From positions 1 to 42,761 of the forward strand of contig DVGB01000005.1 in assembly GCA_018712955.1 (NCBI GenBank): a stretch of 42,761 nt of DNA. The letters are read 5' to 3'. Source of the DNA: Candidatus Aveggerthella stercoripullorum. Lineage in GTDB: Bacteria > Actinomycetota > Coriobacteriia > Coriobacteriales > Eggerthellaceae. A program made the translations under genes and the position numbers. How positions within the stretch are numbered: the stretch's first letter is position 1; the number at the start of each line of letters is the position of its first letter. Positions 1 to 9,725 of this stretch are shown here, piece by piece. A model generated the notes under the pieces. It saw nothing but the letters and a program-made list of their open reading frames with translations, ran no database searches and was not told the origin of the DNA.

Positions 1-75
1 CATGAGGGAGATGATGGCCAAAAGAAAGGTTGAATGAGCTGCACACCTAGGCGATAACGGGCGCACAATCTAATG

Positions 76-119
76 AAATGGGCGGTGTTCACATTCGTGC
101 GAGCATCGCCCATTTTTCA
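76..119 (+). terminator. rho-independent terminator
   Basis: A 9-bp inverted repeat (AAATGGGCG at 76-84, CGCCCATTT at 107-115) is followed by a short T run. It would end transcription entering from the left edge. Two rightward frames end just before it (stops near 33 and 37), so the tail of one upstream gene may lie in bases 1-37, but the sequence is too short to identify. Confidence 0.6.
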
Positions 120-271
120 TGCGAATAATCACTCTTTGGCAGGAATAGAGCTGGTTTTCTTAAAATCAGCAATTTTCACAAGAAAAATTGTGAATTTTCC
201 CCTGGCTGCCGCTCTCCACCGCTCCTCCGTTCAGAAAGTTGCAATTCACCATCTGGACGGAGGAATTACAA

Positions 272-560
272 ATGACAACCATCAACTTGAAAGAGTTTTT
301 CTATTGGTACAAGGCAGACGAGTACATAGAGGTGACGGATGAAGTGGCTGAGGAACTGCGGGCCGATAAGCGGTATGAAGTCACCCACCACCGGCGTATG
401 AAACGCAACAAAGCCAACTACTCCCTGGACGCGGACGACGGCATTGAATATGCCGCCTGCGAGTTTGAACCCTCTCTGGAAAAGGCTTTGGACCTAATGG
501 AGCAGTGGGTGCGGTGCTATAAGGAAAGGGCCTGCCGCCTGCGTACCGCAGGCAGCAAGC
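272..560 (+). pseudogene. truncated sigma-factor-like gene of integrative-element type
   Basis: The reading frame starts at ATG 272 behind GGAGG (259-263). Its N-terminus (MTTINLKEFFYWYKADEYIE) and the later NYSLDADDGIE stretch resemble the small sigma-70-like regulators carried by clostridial integrative conjugative elements. Those proteins continue into a C-terminal helix-turn-helix (region 4). Here recognisable similarity fades at about residue 90, and the frame then runs without a stop into sequence antisense to the sulfatase gene, so the DNA-binding half is missing. The exact end is arbitrary. I infer a remnant of a mobile element truncated when the downstream cargo or a deletion was introduced. 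The family assignment is by remembered motif only. Confidence 0.5.
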
Positions 561-562
561 CC
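528..562 (-). terminator. terminator of the alkylsulfatase gene
   Basis: A long imperfect hairpin (GGGC 528-531 with GCCC 559-562, and GCCTGCG 537-543 with CGCAGGC 547-553) lies 25 bp beyond the stop of the leftward gene. On the minus strand it is followed by TTTCCTTAT, so it fits a rho-independent terminator for that gene pair. Confidence 0.55.
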
Positions 563-586
563 TCTCTATCCCGGAATTTTATACCC

Positions 587-2575
587 CTATGGCTCGATGA
601 TGGCAAAGTCGGGGGTAAACACCACCACATGCCCGCAGACAGCCTCCAGCAGGCCGGCCTCATCCTGAATTTCAGCCTGCGCTCTCACCGTTTCCGCGCT
701 GCCCTGGAGCAGGGCGAAGAGCGCGGCCTTGGGCATTCGCCAGACAGCGTCGGCATCGGCGGCCTGCACACCCTCCTGGTAGAGGAGCACCCCGGCGCGC
801 AGGGTGAGGACAAACTCCTCCCCGGTGTCGGTGACCACCAGGTTGACGGTGCCGTCGAGATCCTCCACCGCGCTGCTGTCCAGGCGGATACCCAGGTATT
901 CCAGCATCAAATCCACGCCCATCTTCCTCTGCACCTCACCGGAGCCGCTGGTGGGATTGGTGGTTACACCGTTCTGCCGCAGCTCCTGGGCACCGGTGAG
1001 ATAGGCGTTGCGCCAGGGGCCGGACTCTGCTTGATAACCCAGCTGCTCCAAGGCGTCGGCGCACAGGTAGCGGGCGTCCAGGTTCTCCGGGTCGGCGTAT
1101 ACCAGGGCGTTGGTGATCTGAGCTACCCACTGGTACTCCCCCTTTTCAAAGTCCGCCCGGGCCATCTCCAGCACTTTGTCCGTATCCCCCAGATATTCCA
1201 CCAGCTTCTGGGCGTATGCCGTGGGGGTCAGCTCGTCCAGGTGGATGGGATTGGCATCGTACCAGCCCATATACTTCTGATAGACCGCCTTTACATTATG
1301 CTTGAGGGTGCCGTAATACTGCCGTGTGTACCATACCTGCTCCAGGTCGGCAGGCAGCCGGATCATCTCGGCGATCTCGGTATCGGTATAGCCCTGGTTG
1401 ATATAGAACAGGGTCTGGTCGTGGATAAACTTATAGACCGCCGCCGTGTCCTCCATATACGCCCGGATCACGTCGTTGCCCCAATGGGGCCAGTTGTGGG
1501 ACTGAAACACTACCTGGGCCTCGTCCCCGTAGCGGGCCAGGGCCTCCATAATGTAGTTGGCCCAGGCGTTGCCGTCCCGCACCTGGGCGCCCCGGAGGGT
1601 ATACAGGTTGTGGAGGGTGCCGGTGCAGTTCTCGGCCAGCCACAGGGCTTTCTTTTCCGGCAGCCAGGTATTCATCTCAGCAGGGGCCTCGGTGCCGGGG
1701 GTCATCTGGAACTCAAAGGTCACCCCATCGATAACCCGGATCTCCCCCGTCTGGGTAATGGTATCAGTGGGAGAGAGATAGGAGATGGTGCCAGTGGACT
1801 GCCCCATACCGATGCCGATGCACATGGCTCCCTCCCCGTCCTTGTCCAGCAGAGTGCCGTACTGGTAAGCGGCCCGGCGGCCCATGGCGGTGCCGGCATA
1901 CACATTTTCGCTGATGGCGTGCTCCTCAAAGCCCTCAGGGGCAATGATGGGGATATTTTCTTCCGCCGCCTGCTCCTCGGAGATAATCCCCCGAATGCCG
2001 CCGAAGTGATCCACGTGGGAGTGGCTGATGATGACACCCATAACGGGGTACTCCCCCAACTGGCTGTCCACCAGCTCCATGGCGGCCTGGGCACACTCCA
2101 CCGACATGAGGGGGTCGAACACAATCCAGCCGGTATCGCCCTTGACAAAGGTAATATTGGACATGTCGTAGCCCCGCACCTGATAGATGCCGTCGGCCAC
2201 CTGAAACAGGCCGTAGATGTGGTTGAGCTGCGTGTTGCGCCACAGGCTAGGGTTAACGGTGTCGGGGGCAGAGGCGTCCTCCAGGAAGGCATAGGCGTCC
2301 TGGCTCCAGATCACCTTGCCGCTCTCGTCTTTGAGCTCCAGGAATTCCGGGGCACAGATCAGGCCTCTCTGGGCAAACTCCAGCTCCTGCTGGTCGTCAA
2401 AGTCCAGCTGGTCATAGACGCTCTGATTTATCTGGGCCGTAATTTCTGTAGCTCCCTTCTGCTCTGCGGTGAGCTCGGGCGCTCCTTCCTCCGCCGCCGG
2501 CGTCTCCTGACAGCCGGAGAGGAGGGAGACCGCAATGCCCGCCAAGCAGAGAAGCGCTATCCATCTCTTTTTCAT
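587..2575 (-). CDS. alkylsulfatase-type metallo-beta-lactamase lipoprotein
   Basis: The 662-aa product begins with a lipoprotein signal (KRWIALLCLAG, lipobox LLSGC) and so should be anchored outside the membrane. The metallo-beta-lactamase core carries the zinc motif SHSHVDHFGG at about residue 185, followed by WLAENCTGTLHNLYTLRGAQ and QSHNWPHWGN, which are typical of SdsA1/BDS1-type alkylsulfatases. A dimerisation segment (QKYMGWYDANP) and an SCP2-like C-terminal domain follow, so the full family architecture is present. That family hydrolyses sulfate esters such as dodecyl sulfate; the natural substrate here is unknown. The start is set by AGGAGGA seven bases upstream. It lies 21 bp downstream of the other lipoprotein gene, so the two probably share a transcript. 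Confidence 0.85.
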   Translation of the reverse strand: MKKRWIALLCLAGIAVSLLSGCQETPAAEEGAPELTAEQKGATEITAQINQSVYDQLDFDDQQELEFAQRGLICAPEFLELKDESGKVIWSQDAYAFLEDASAPDTVNPSLWRNTQLNHIYGLFQVADGIYQVRGYDMSNITFVKGDTGWIVFDPLMSVECAQAAMELVDSQLGEYPVMGVIISHSHVDHFGGIRGIISEEQAAEENIPIIAPEGFEEHAISENVYAGTAMGRRAAYQYGTLLDKDGEGAMCIGIGMGQSTGTISYLSPTDTITQTGEIRVIDGVTFEFQMTPGTEAPAEMNTWLPEKKALWLAENCTGTLHNLYTLRGAQVRDGNAWANYIMEALARYGDEAQVVFQSHNWPHWGNDVIRAYMEDTAAVYKFIHDQTLFYINQGYTDTEIAEMIRLPADLEQVWYTRQYYGTLKHNVKAVYQKYMGWYDANPIHLDELTPTAYAQKLVEYLGDTDKVLEMARADFEKGEYQWVAQITNALVYADPENLDARYLCADALEQLGYQAESGPWRNAYLTGAQELRQNGVTTNPTSGSGEVQRKMGVDLMLEYLGIRLDSSAVEDLDGTVNLVVTDTGEEFVLTLRAGVLLYQEGVQAADADAVWRMPKAALFALLQGSAETVRAQAEIQDEAGLLEAVCGHVVVFTPDFAIIEP

Positions 2576-2596
2576 CTCTGATTCCTCCTATCCCAT

Positions 2597-4639
2597 TCAG
2601 TCCTGCTTCCGGGCCAGCACCAGGGCGAAGCTCCCCTGGTACTCCCGCTCCGACCGGTCCAGCCCGCACCCGTCGGAGATGGCAAAGCGCAGCTCATAGA
2701 TCCCGGTCTCGTCCAGGGCCCGGCTCTTCTCCAGAGGCCGGCCGTCCTGTCCATACAGAGCCCAGGCTGCGGTCATCTCCCGCAGCTGGCCGGCCTGATC
2801 CTGATAGAACAGGGTGTAATTGTCCGGTCTGGCGGACAGACCGTTGAGACGCAGGGCCAAGGTCTCCTCCCCCCGCAGATTGTCTACCGTCACGTCCATC
2901 AGATAGCTTGCGGCCTGAAACCCATCAGGCAAGGCGCTGTCGTCCAGCCGGGAGCGGCCGGTGTTCTCTGCGGGGATCTCTCTGGCGGGACTCTGGGGCA
3001 GATAGGCAAACACATCCCGCCAGCACACCATCTCCATGGCGTTGGTGGGGCAGTAAAGGCCGTTGCCCGCCGGGTCGGCAATGAGGCCTACCGCCAGGTT
3101 GTTGTAGCCCGGCGCTGCAGACACGTCCGCCGTCAGCAGGGACTGGCCGGTGTCAAAGTCCAGCACCTCGTAGCGCCACATGCCGCTCTCCCCATCCTGC
3201 CAGTACCCGTAGAGATAGCCGGTGGCAGTACTCAGCTTGATCATGGCAGTCTCGCGGACGTCCGGCCGGGACCAGATCTTCTCCGCCGTATAGCCGCTGT
3301 CCGTCTTAATAAAATCCACCCGCTCCACACCGGGAGCAATAAAGGCGTTGCCCTGGGCCATCCAGTTAGCGTCATAGATATTGTCATAAGACTGGATAGC
3401 GGAGTCGGCGTCAGGGTCGGCCAGGCCGGCGTCGCCCGCTCCGAACCAGTTGGCTACGGTAACTGATACCGTACCCTCACCGCCGTCATAGACCAGGATG
3501 GAGTTCTCCACCGACACGGGCACCTCCTCTCCCAGATCATCCAGCACCGGGATCTGGGCCACAATCTCGCCGGTCTGAGAAGAGAGGGCCAGCAGGTTGA
3601 TGGGATCCAGGTTGTCGGTGAAGAGGATCAGATCCCCGGTCAGGGTGGGGGTGGTGCCGCTGCCCCAGGACAGGCCGCCGCCGGTGTAGCCGGAGCCCTC
3701 CCGGGCATCGTTGGCGCCGCCGCTTTCATAGGGGGTACGCCATGTCACCTGGACGCCGTCCTGCGCTGTCAGCATGTAGCAGGCCATATTGGTGAGGATC
3801 ACCGCCCCGTCCGGGTTGGCGGCAATGCCGTTTTCCGCCCCCTCCCCCTGGGCCAGAGGGTAGAAGAAGATATGGCCCTCCAGGGACACCTCCTCGCCTG
3901 TGTCCAGCTGCTGCATGTAGTCCCGGGAGATGTAGCCCAGAAATCCGGCGGGGTCCCGGCCGGGGTCAATGCGGAAGCCGCCGGTGGTGAACCACAGGTT
4001 GCCCTGGTAGTCGTACACCACACTCAGCAGCCGCTGGTCGATGTCCTCGCCCAGGGCTTTCACCGCCTGCTCCACGATGTCCACATCCATGACTTTTTCA
4101 AAGGTGGGCAGAACCCCGCCCTCCTCATCCATGGTGCGCAGCACCAGCAGATGGCCGTGGGAGGTGGGGGCCACAACCCGATCCGCCCAGTCCACGAAGG
4201 AGTAAGAGATCTGGAAGGAATAGCCGCCCCCATCATCCCGGGCAGGCACGAAGGAGCCGGCGCGGGTAATCACGTCCCCGTCCATGTCCGTAATGGAGAT
4301 ACCCCCCAGGAAGGGAGTAATGGCGTTGCCCCGGCTGTCATAAAAGGCGGCAGAGGGAGCGTGTATGTTCTGAGTCTCCAGGGAGACGGACACCTGGGAG
4401 CATATGCCCAGAGGAGCCGCCCCATCGGTGACGTCAGTGGCGTATACGTCGTTGTGGATAGAGTTGTCGCTGTCCGCCATATAGGGGTTGGCCGACACAT
4501 CCTTCACCGGAAGGGGGCGGGGAATCAGGGCGGCGGGCCTTTCGGCTTCCGTCTGATCATCCATTGGGGCGGCACAGCCCGCCAGAAGGCCCAGGGTAAG
4601 CAGTGCGGCGCAGCCCAAAAACAGCACCTGTTTCATCAT
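2597..4639 (-). CDS. large lipoprotein of unknown function, possible beta-propeller
   Basis: The 680-aa protein has a clear lipoprotein signal (VLFLGCAALLTLGLLAGCA). I do not recognise a named family. The body contains recurring short blocks typical of blade-repeat proteins, for example DYQGNLWFTTGGF, NPDGAVILTNMACYML, TLTGDLILFTDNLDP and TATGYLYGYWQDG. These suggest a beta-propeller that reads or binds a ligand at the cell surface; this is inference. GGGAGGG precedes the start, and two ATGs are adjacent (4639 and 4636). The alkylsulfatase-type gene follows after 21 bp on the same strand, so the product may serve in sulfated-compound capture or processing. No catalytic motif is visible. Confidence 0.7.
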   Translation of the reverse strand: MMKQVLFLGCAALLTLGLLAGCAAPMDDQTEAERPAALIPRPLPVKDVSANPYMADSDNSIHNDVYATDVTDGAAPLGICSQVSVSLETQNIHAPSAAFYDSRGNAITPFLGGISITDMDGDVITRAGSFVPARDDGGGYSFQISYSFVDWADRVVAPTSHGHLLVLRTMDEEGGVLPTFEKVMDVDIVEQAVKALGEDIDQRLLSVVYDYQGNLWFTTGGFRIDPGRDPAGFLGYISRDYMQQLDTGEEVSLEGHIFFYPLAQGEGAENGIAANPDGAVILTNMACYMLTAQDGVQVTWRTPYESGGANDAREGSGYTGGGLSWGSGTTPTLTGDLILFTDNLDPINLLALSSQTGEIVAQIPVLDDLGEEVPVSVENSILVYDGGEGTVSVTVANWFGAGDAGLADPDADSAIQSYDNIYDANWMAQGNAFIAPGVERVDFIKTDSGYTAEKIWSRPDVRETAMIKLSTATGYLYGYWQDGESGMWRYEVLDFDTGQSLLTADVSAAPGYNNLAVGLIADPAGNGLYCPTNAMEMVCWRDVFAYLPQSPAREIPAENTGRSRLDDSALPDGFQAASYLMDVTVDNLRGEETLALRLNGLSARPDNYTLFYQDQAGQLREMTAAWALYGQDGRPLEKSRALDETGIYELRFAISDGCGLDRSEREYQGSFALVLARKQD

Positions 4640-4741
4640 ATCCCTCCCGTATCGGTTAAGCAGGTGCTATTTTAAAAAAAAGCGGAGGGCTGCCGCCAGT
4701 ACGAAAGATGACAGTCCACTCATCAAAACTCGTACTTGACA

Positions 4742-4775
4742 GGCAAACGCCGCTCCGTACGGAGCGGCGTTTGCC
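4742..4775. repeat. perfect 34-bp palindrome
   Basis: GGCAAACGCCGCTCCGT (4742-4758) is followed without a loop by its exact reverse complement (4759-4775). A second inverted pair, TGCCGCCAG (4691-4699) and CTGGCGGCA (4791-4799), flanks it. It lies between the end of the LytTR gene and the start of the lipoprotein gene, both leftward. No T run follows on either strand, so it may be an operator or a T-less terminator. Confidence 0.8.
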
Positions 4776-4822
4776 AATATCTGTAATCATCTGGCGGCAC
4801 AGAAGGCATCAAGCGCCCTCTC

Positions 4823-5185
4823 TCAACCGCCCCGCCTGTTCCGGGCAAAGAGGAATTCCTCCCAGGCCCGCCGGGCCTTGCCCATCAGCTCCCGGCGGAT
4901 GGGGATGTTTTTGCCGTCAGCCATGACAAAGCACCGCAGGTCGGCGTCCATGTGTCCCACAAAGGCCAGGTGGGCCAGAAAGCTCTTGTGGGTCTGAAAA
5001 AAGGGCTGACCGGTCAGCCGCTGAGCCACAGCGGAAACCTTCTCATAGGCGGTCTTGACTGTCCCGTCCTTCAGATGGATGTTCACCACATGACCCTGCT
5101 GCTCCAGGTAAAAGATGTCGGAGACAGGAATTTCCTCCCGCACCCCGCCGCGCTGGATGGTAAGGGCGGGGTGGATTGGCAACAC
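4823..5185 (-). CDS. LytTR DNA-binding domain fragment (response regulator cut by IS)
   Basis: About 115 native residues remain of a LytTR-family transcription factor. The core GGVREEIPVSDIFYLEQQGH, HLKDGTVKTAYEKVSAV and FFQTHKSFLAHLAFV is the beta-rich LytTR DNA-binding domain. Complete relatives have an N-terminal receiver domain, which is absent. The first five codons (down to 5171) come from the insertion-sequence end, so the ATG at 5185 is fortuitous. The gene is leftward like the two lipoprotein genes downstream, which makes it a candidate former regulator of them. The fragment probably has no native promoter and is likely non-functional in signal reception. Confidence 0.75.
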   Translation of the reverse strand: MLPIHPALTIQRGGVREEIPVSDIFYLEQQGHVVNIHLKDGTVKTAYEKVSAVAQRLTGQPFFQTHKSFLAHLAFVGHMDADLRCFVMADGKNIPIRRELMGKARRAWEEFLFARNRRGG

Positions 5186-6079
5186 TTATTTGGACGGTTT
5201 CGACAGGATCAGCCCCGCCTTCCTGAACTCGACGGGGCTCATGTAGCCGAGCGTCGAGCGGATCCTGAAGTTGTTGTGCCAGTGCACGCAGTCGGACAGC
5301 TTGGCCTGCAGGTCGCGGAGGTCGGAGAAGCCGTCCCTGTAGGCCAGCTCCGCCTTGAGGACCTTGTTCGTCGACTCGTCGGCCGCGTTGTCGTAGGGGC
5401 AGCCCTTGGCGGAGAGCGACCGCTCGATGCCGAACGCCTCGAGCATGAGGCCGATCTCGGCGTTGTCGAGCTCGCTGCCGCGGTCGGTGCGGGAGACCTC
5501 GATGTCCGGGATCGGGAACTCCAGGGTCGCGAAGGCCGCCTTGACGAGCTTCGCCCCCTTGCTGCTTCCCGCCGAGCGGCCGACGACCTCCCTGCTGCAG
5601 AGGTCGACGGGCAGGCGGACGCAGCGCCAGGAGCCGCCGGCGCGCACGCAGGCGAGGTCGCTGCGGACGTGCGTGCGCGGCGCGCGCCCGTCGAAGGGCC
5701 GGCCGAGCACGCTCGGCAGCTCCGCCTCGTTCGGCTTGCCCGGGCGCGCCTTGAAGCGCTTCCTCCCGTGCGCGCTCGAGAGGCCGTCCTCCCTCATGAC
5801 GCGGGATATCCGCCTGCGGCTCGCGACGACGCCGCGCCGCTCGAGCGGCGCTTTGGCCTTCCTCGCGCCGTGCCCGCCCTTGCCCTCCGCACGGACGGCG
5901 GGAGCGTCGGGCTCGACGGGGTCCGGCGCGGGCGGGGGCTCCGGGCGCGGGCGGGGGCAGTGGTAGGTCGAGCGCGGCACGCCGAGGATCTCGCACTGCG
6001 CCGATGCCGGGCAGCGGTCGGCGTTGGCCGCTATCGCCGTCGCTTTCGCGCGAACATCGGCGCCGCTTGCTTTAGGACG
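5186..6079 (-). CDS. IS3-family transposase OrfB (integrase core)
   Basis: This is the catalytic half of the IS3 transposase. It shows the short helical segment CEILGVPRSTYHC, then an rve-type core with RSDLACVRAGGSWRCVRLPVDL (first Asp), SRTDRGSELDNAEI (second Asp), CPYDNAADESTNKVLKAEL (Glu) and the usual tail WHNNFRIRSTLGYMSPVEF. The catalytic D-D-E set therefore appears intact. No ATG, GTG or TTG codon lies in this frame near the orfA overlap, so the product should arise as an OrfAB fusion by -1 frameshifting. Candidate slip positions are the AAAG runs just before the orfA stop. The upstream limit given is the approximate start of the overlap. The stop TAA is at 5186-5188, inside the left terminal repeat. 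Confidence 0.8.
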   Translation of the reverse strand, partial: RPKASGADVRAKATAIAANADRCPASAQCEILGVPRSTYHCPRPRPEPPPAPDPVEPDAPAVRAEGKGGHGARKAKAPLERRGVVASRRRISRVMREDGLSSAHGRKRFKARPGKPNEAELPSVLGRPFDGRAPRTHVRSDLACVRAGGSWRCVRLPVDLCSREVVGRSAGSSKGAKLVKAAFATLEFPIPDIEVSRTDRGSELDNAEIGLMLEAFGIERSLSAKGCPYDNAADESTNKVLKAELAYRDGFSDLRDLQAKLSDCVHWHNNFRIRSTLGYMSPVEFRKAGLILSKPSK

Positions 6080-6327
6080 CCGACCTCCATGCGGAGCCCC
6101 TTGCTCTCGCGCTCCAGCTCGATGACCCTGCTCTGCTCGGGCGTCCTGTTGTCGGCGGCGTGCGGCGAGCCGGCGGCGTCGATGGAGTCGATCCGCCTTC
6201 GCAGCGTCGTGCTCCCGAGATCGTGCTCGCGCATGATCTCGCTTGGCGGCTTCCCTGCGCTGTAGAGCGACGCAATCTGCCTCTTGAGCTCGTCGGTGAA
6301 ATGCCTCGGGCGCTTTGGGTCGGCCAT
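6031..6327 (-). CDS. IS3-family transposase OrfA (helix-turn-helix)
   Basis: The 98-residue OrfA starts at ATG 6327 behind GGAGG. It contains the helix-turn-helix FTDELKRQIASLYSAGKPPS with EIMREHDLGSTTLRRRI, which binds the terminal repeats. A leucine-zipper-like stretch follows (SRVIELERESKGLRMEVGVLKQA) and in the family mediates multimerisation. It overlaps OrfB in the -1 frame by roughly 50 bases, the standard IS3 arrangement for making OrfA alone as regulator and OrfAB as transposase. There are no internal stops or frameshifts, so the element may still be active. Confidence 0.85.
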   Translation of the reverse strand: MADPKRPRHFTDELKRQIASLYSAGKPPSEIMREHDLGSTTLRRRIDSIDAAGSPHAADNRTPEQSRVIELERESKGLRMEVGVLKQAAPMFARKRRR

Positions 6328-6384
6328 CCGAGCCTCCTTCCGCAGGCCCTCGTGAAACTGTCCAACCTGGTGTAGCCAATCCAC

Positions 6385-7533
6385 GCTTCGACCGGCGTGC
6401 TTTCGGTCTCGAACCCGCTGCAGGCAGCGGAGGTGACGGGCGTCGACGACGCGTATTCTTACACGGGCGACCCTATCGAGCCGGTGCCGACCGTCGTGCT
6501 GGACGGTACGGTCCTTATTGCGGGCGTCGACTACGAGGTGTCCTATCGCGACAACGTGAACGCAGGCCAGGCCTCGATGGTCGTGACGGGCAAGGGTGCG
6601 CACGCTGATCTGTCGATTACGGTGCCGTTCACGATCGAGCCCGCTCGCATCGTGGGCGTCGAGGTCGAGATGGAGGACGCGTACTTCTACACGGGAAGCC
6701 CCGTCGAGCCGAAGCCGTCGGTTTCCTTCGGCGGCAAAGAGCTAGGGGAAGGCTCCGATTACCTCCTGTCCTACGAATGGAACACGGATGTGGGCACGGC
6801 GCGCCTGCACCTTGACGGCATAGGCAACTTCGCTGGCACGGCATACGTCGACTTCCGCATCGCCTACGAGATAACGGCGGACATGGTCGCGCCCATTCCC
6901 GACCAGGAATGGAACGGCTTTGCCGTCACGCCGGACGTGACGGTCGTCCACGATGGCAGAGAGCTCTCCCTGTCATCCGACTACACGGTCTCTTACCTGG
7001 GTAACGACCGGCAGGGAACCGCGTACGCCATCGTCACGGGCAAGGGCGATTACGCGGGCACGGTGCGCGTGCCCTTCAAGGTGGGCGGGGAGGTCGTCTA
7101 CCTTGATGCGGGGGAGTGGGCGGACGGCACCTCGTACGCCTGGGCGACCTCCTATATCGCGCGGGCGTCCGAGGCGGGCTACGTTTCCGGCTACGAAGTT
7201 CCGGGCGGGTACGAGTTCAGGCCGCGCAACCACGTCACGCGCGCCGAGGTCGCCACGATCTTGTACCGGTGCACGGTCGCCGATTCGACGCCGTCCCTGG
7301 ATGCAGGAAAGTTTCCTGACAGCACGGAAGCGTTCGAGTCCACGGAAGACTGGCGCGAACTCGGCGCCCTGAACGTCGCCTGGGCGGAGCCGTACTTCGT
7401 CTGGACGTGCGACACGGGCATCCTGAGCGGCTCTGCCGGCCCGACAGGCCTGGAGCTTAAGCCGAACGACTACGCCGACCGGGCGCAAATGGCGAAGATC
7501 ATCGTGGTCGCCGCCGAAACGGTCGGCGCTTAG
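6385..7533 (+). CDS. 5'-truncated surface protein with MBG-like repeats and SLH-like C-terminus
   Basis: The frame is open from the right edge of the insertion sequence, so the native N-terminus, including any signal peptide, is lost; GTG 6397 is only the first possible start. Three related repeats of about 75 residues follow (YTGDPIEPVPTVVLDGTVLI with DYEVSYRDN; YTGSPVEPKPSVSFGGKEL with DYLLSYEWN; WNGFAVTPDVTVVHDGREL with DYTVSYLGN). They fit the MBG/YDG-type beta-sandwich found in bacterial surface proteins. The C-terminus has two S-layer-homology-like segments (ASEAGYVSGYEV...PRNHVTRAEVATILYR and CDTGILSGS...LKPNDYADRAQMAKII), which suggests wall attachment. Adhesion or matrix function is inferred. 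Confidence 0.75.
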   Translation, partial: ASTGVLSVSNPLQAAEVTGVDDAYSYTGDPIEPVPTVVLDGTVLIAGVDYEVSYRDNVNAGQASMVVTGKGAHADLSITVPFTIEPARIVGVEVEMEDAYFYTGSPVEPKPSVSFGGKELGEGSDYLLSYEWNTDVGTARLHLDGIGNFAGTAYVDFRIAYEITADMVAPIPDQEWNGFAVTPDVTVVHDGRELSLSSDYTVSYLGNDRQGTAYAIVTGKGDYAGTVRVPFKVGGEVVYLDAGEWADGTSYAWATSYIARASEAGYVSGYEVPGGYEFRPRNHVTRAEVATILYRCTVADSTPSLDAGKFPDSTEAFESTEDWRELGALNVAWAEPYFVWTCDTGILSGSAGPTGLELKPNDYADRAQMAKIIVVAAETVGA

Positions 7534-7539
7534 GCGCCG

Positions 7540-7581
7540 AAGCCCGCCTGTGCGGCGAAATGCGGTGCAGGCGGGCTTTTT
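7540..7581 (+). terminator. terminator of the surface-protein fragment
   Basis: AAGCCCGCCTG (7540-7550) pairs perfectly with CAGGCGGGCTT (7568-7578) around a 17-nt loop and is followed by a T run to 7581. It lies 7 bp after the stop codon. Confidence 0.9.
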
Positions 7582-7688
7582 CGCGCCCTGGCACAGGACG
7601 TGCTGCATTCCGCCCACCCTTTTGCCGTCGGGTTTGGTGCTTGTCCGGTGAAAATTTGCGCGTGGGTCGCAGAGGCTGGCAGGAGCCG

Positions 7689-7694
7689 TATAAT
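7689..7694 (+). promoter_or_regulatory. -10 box of the carboxylase operon promoter
   Basis: A perfect TATAAT lies 130 bp upstream of the carboxyltransferase start in the 290-bp gap 7534-7823. The -35 at the usual distance (GTCGCA, 7666-7671) is poor, so the -35 assignment is uncertain. Apart from this and the terminator at 7540, the gap shows nothing recognisable. Confidence 0.5.
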
Positions 7695-7823
7695 AGCCCA
7701 ATGCCAAATTTGGCAGGGAGCGAAAGACCACAGCGCGCTGACGCGGGCTTGCGCCGCCAAGGGCGGTCGCATGGACGCTCCACGTCTCGCGTTCTTTGAA
7801 TGAGGAAGAAGGGGTGCAAGGTC

Positions 7824-9724
<1,901 letters not shown>

Positions 9725-9725
<1 letters not shown>

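Larger units (their letters stand above)
5172..6383 (-). mobile_element. IS3-family insertion sequence, 1212 bp
   Basis: The ends begin TGGATTGGC (5172) and finish GCCAATCCA (6383). The terminal inverted repeats match at 24 of the first 30 positions and have the TG...CA tips usual for IS3. Inside are overlapping orfA and orfB frames on the minus strand with a DDE integrase core. Flanking bases differ (GGG before 5172, CGC after 6383), so there is no target duplication. Genes on both sides are cut at its edges. The element therefore sits at a rearranged junction and was not recently inserted by simple transposition. Confidence 0.9.

Noticed and set aside
239-2581. A 780-codon rightward open frame
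   Set aside because: Only its first ~90 codons resemble a protein family; the rest is the antisense of the well-supported alkylsulfatase gene.
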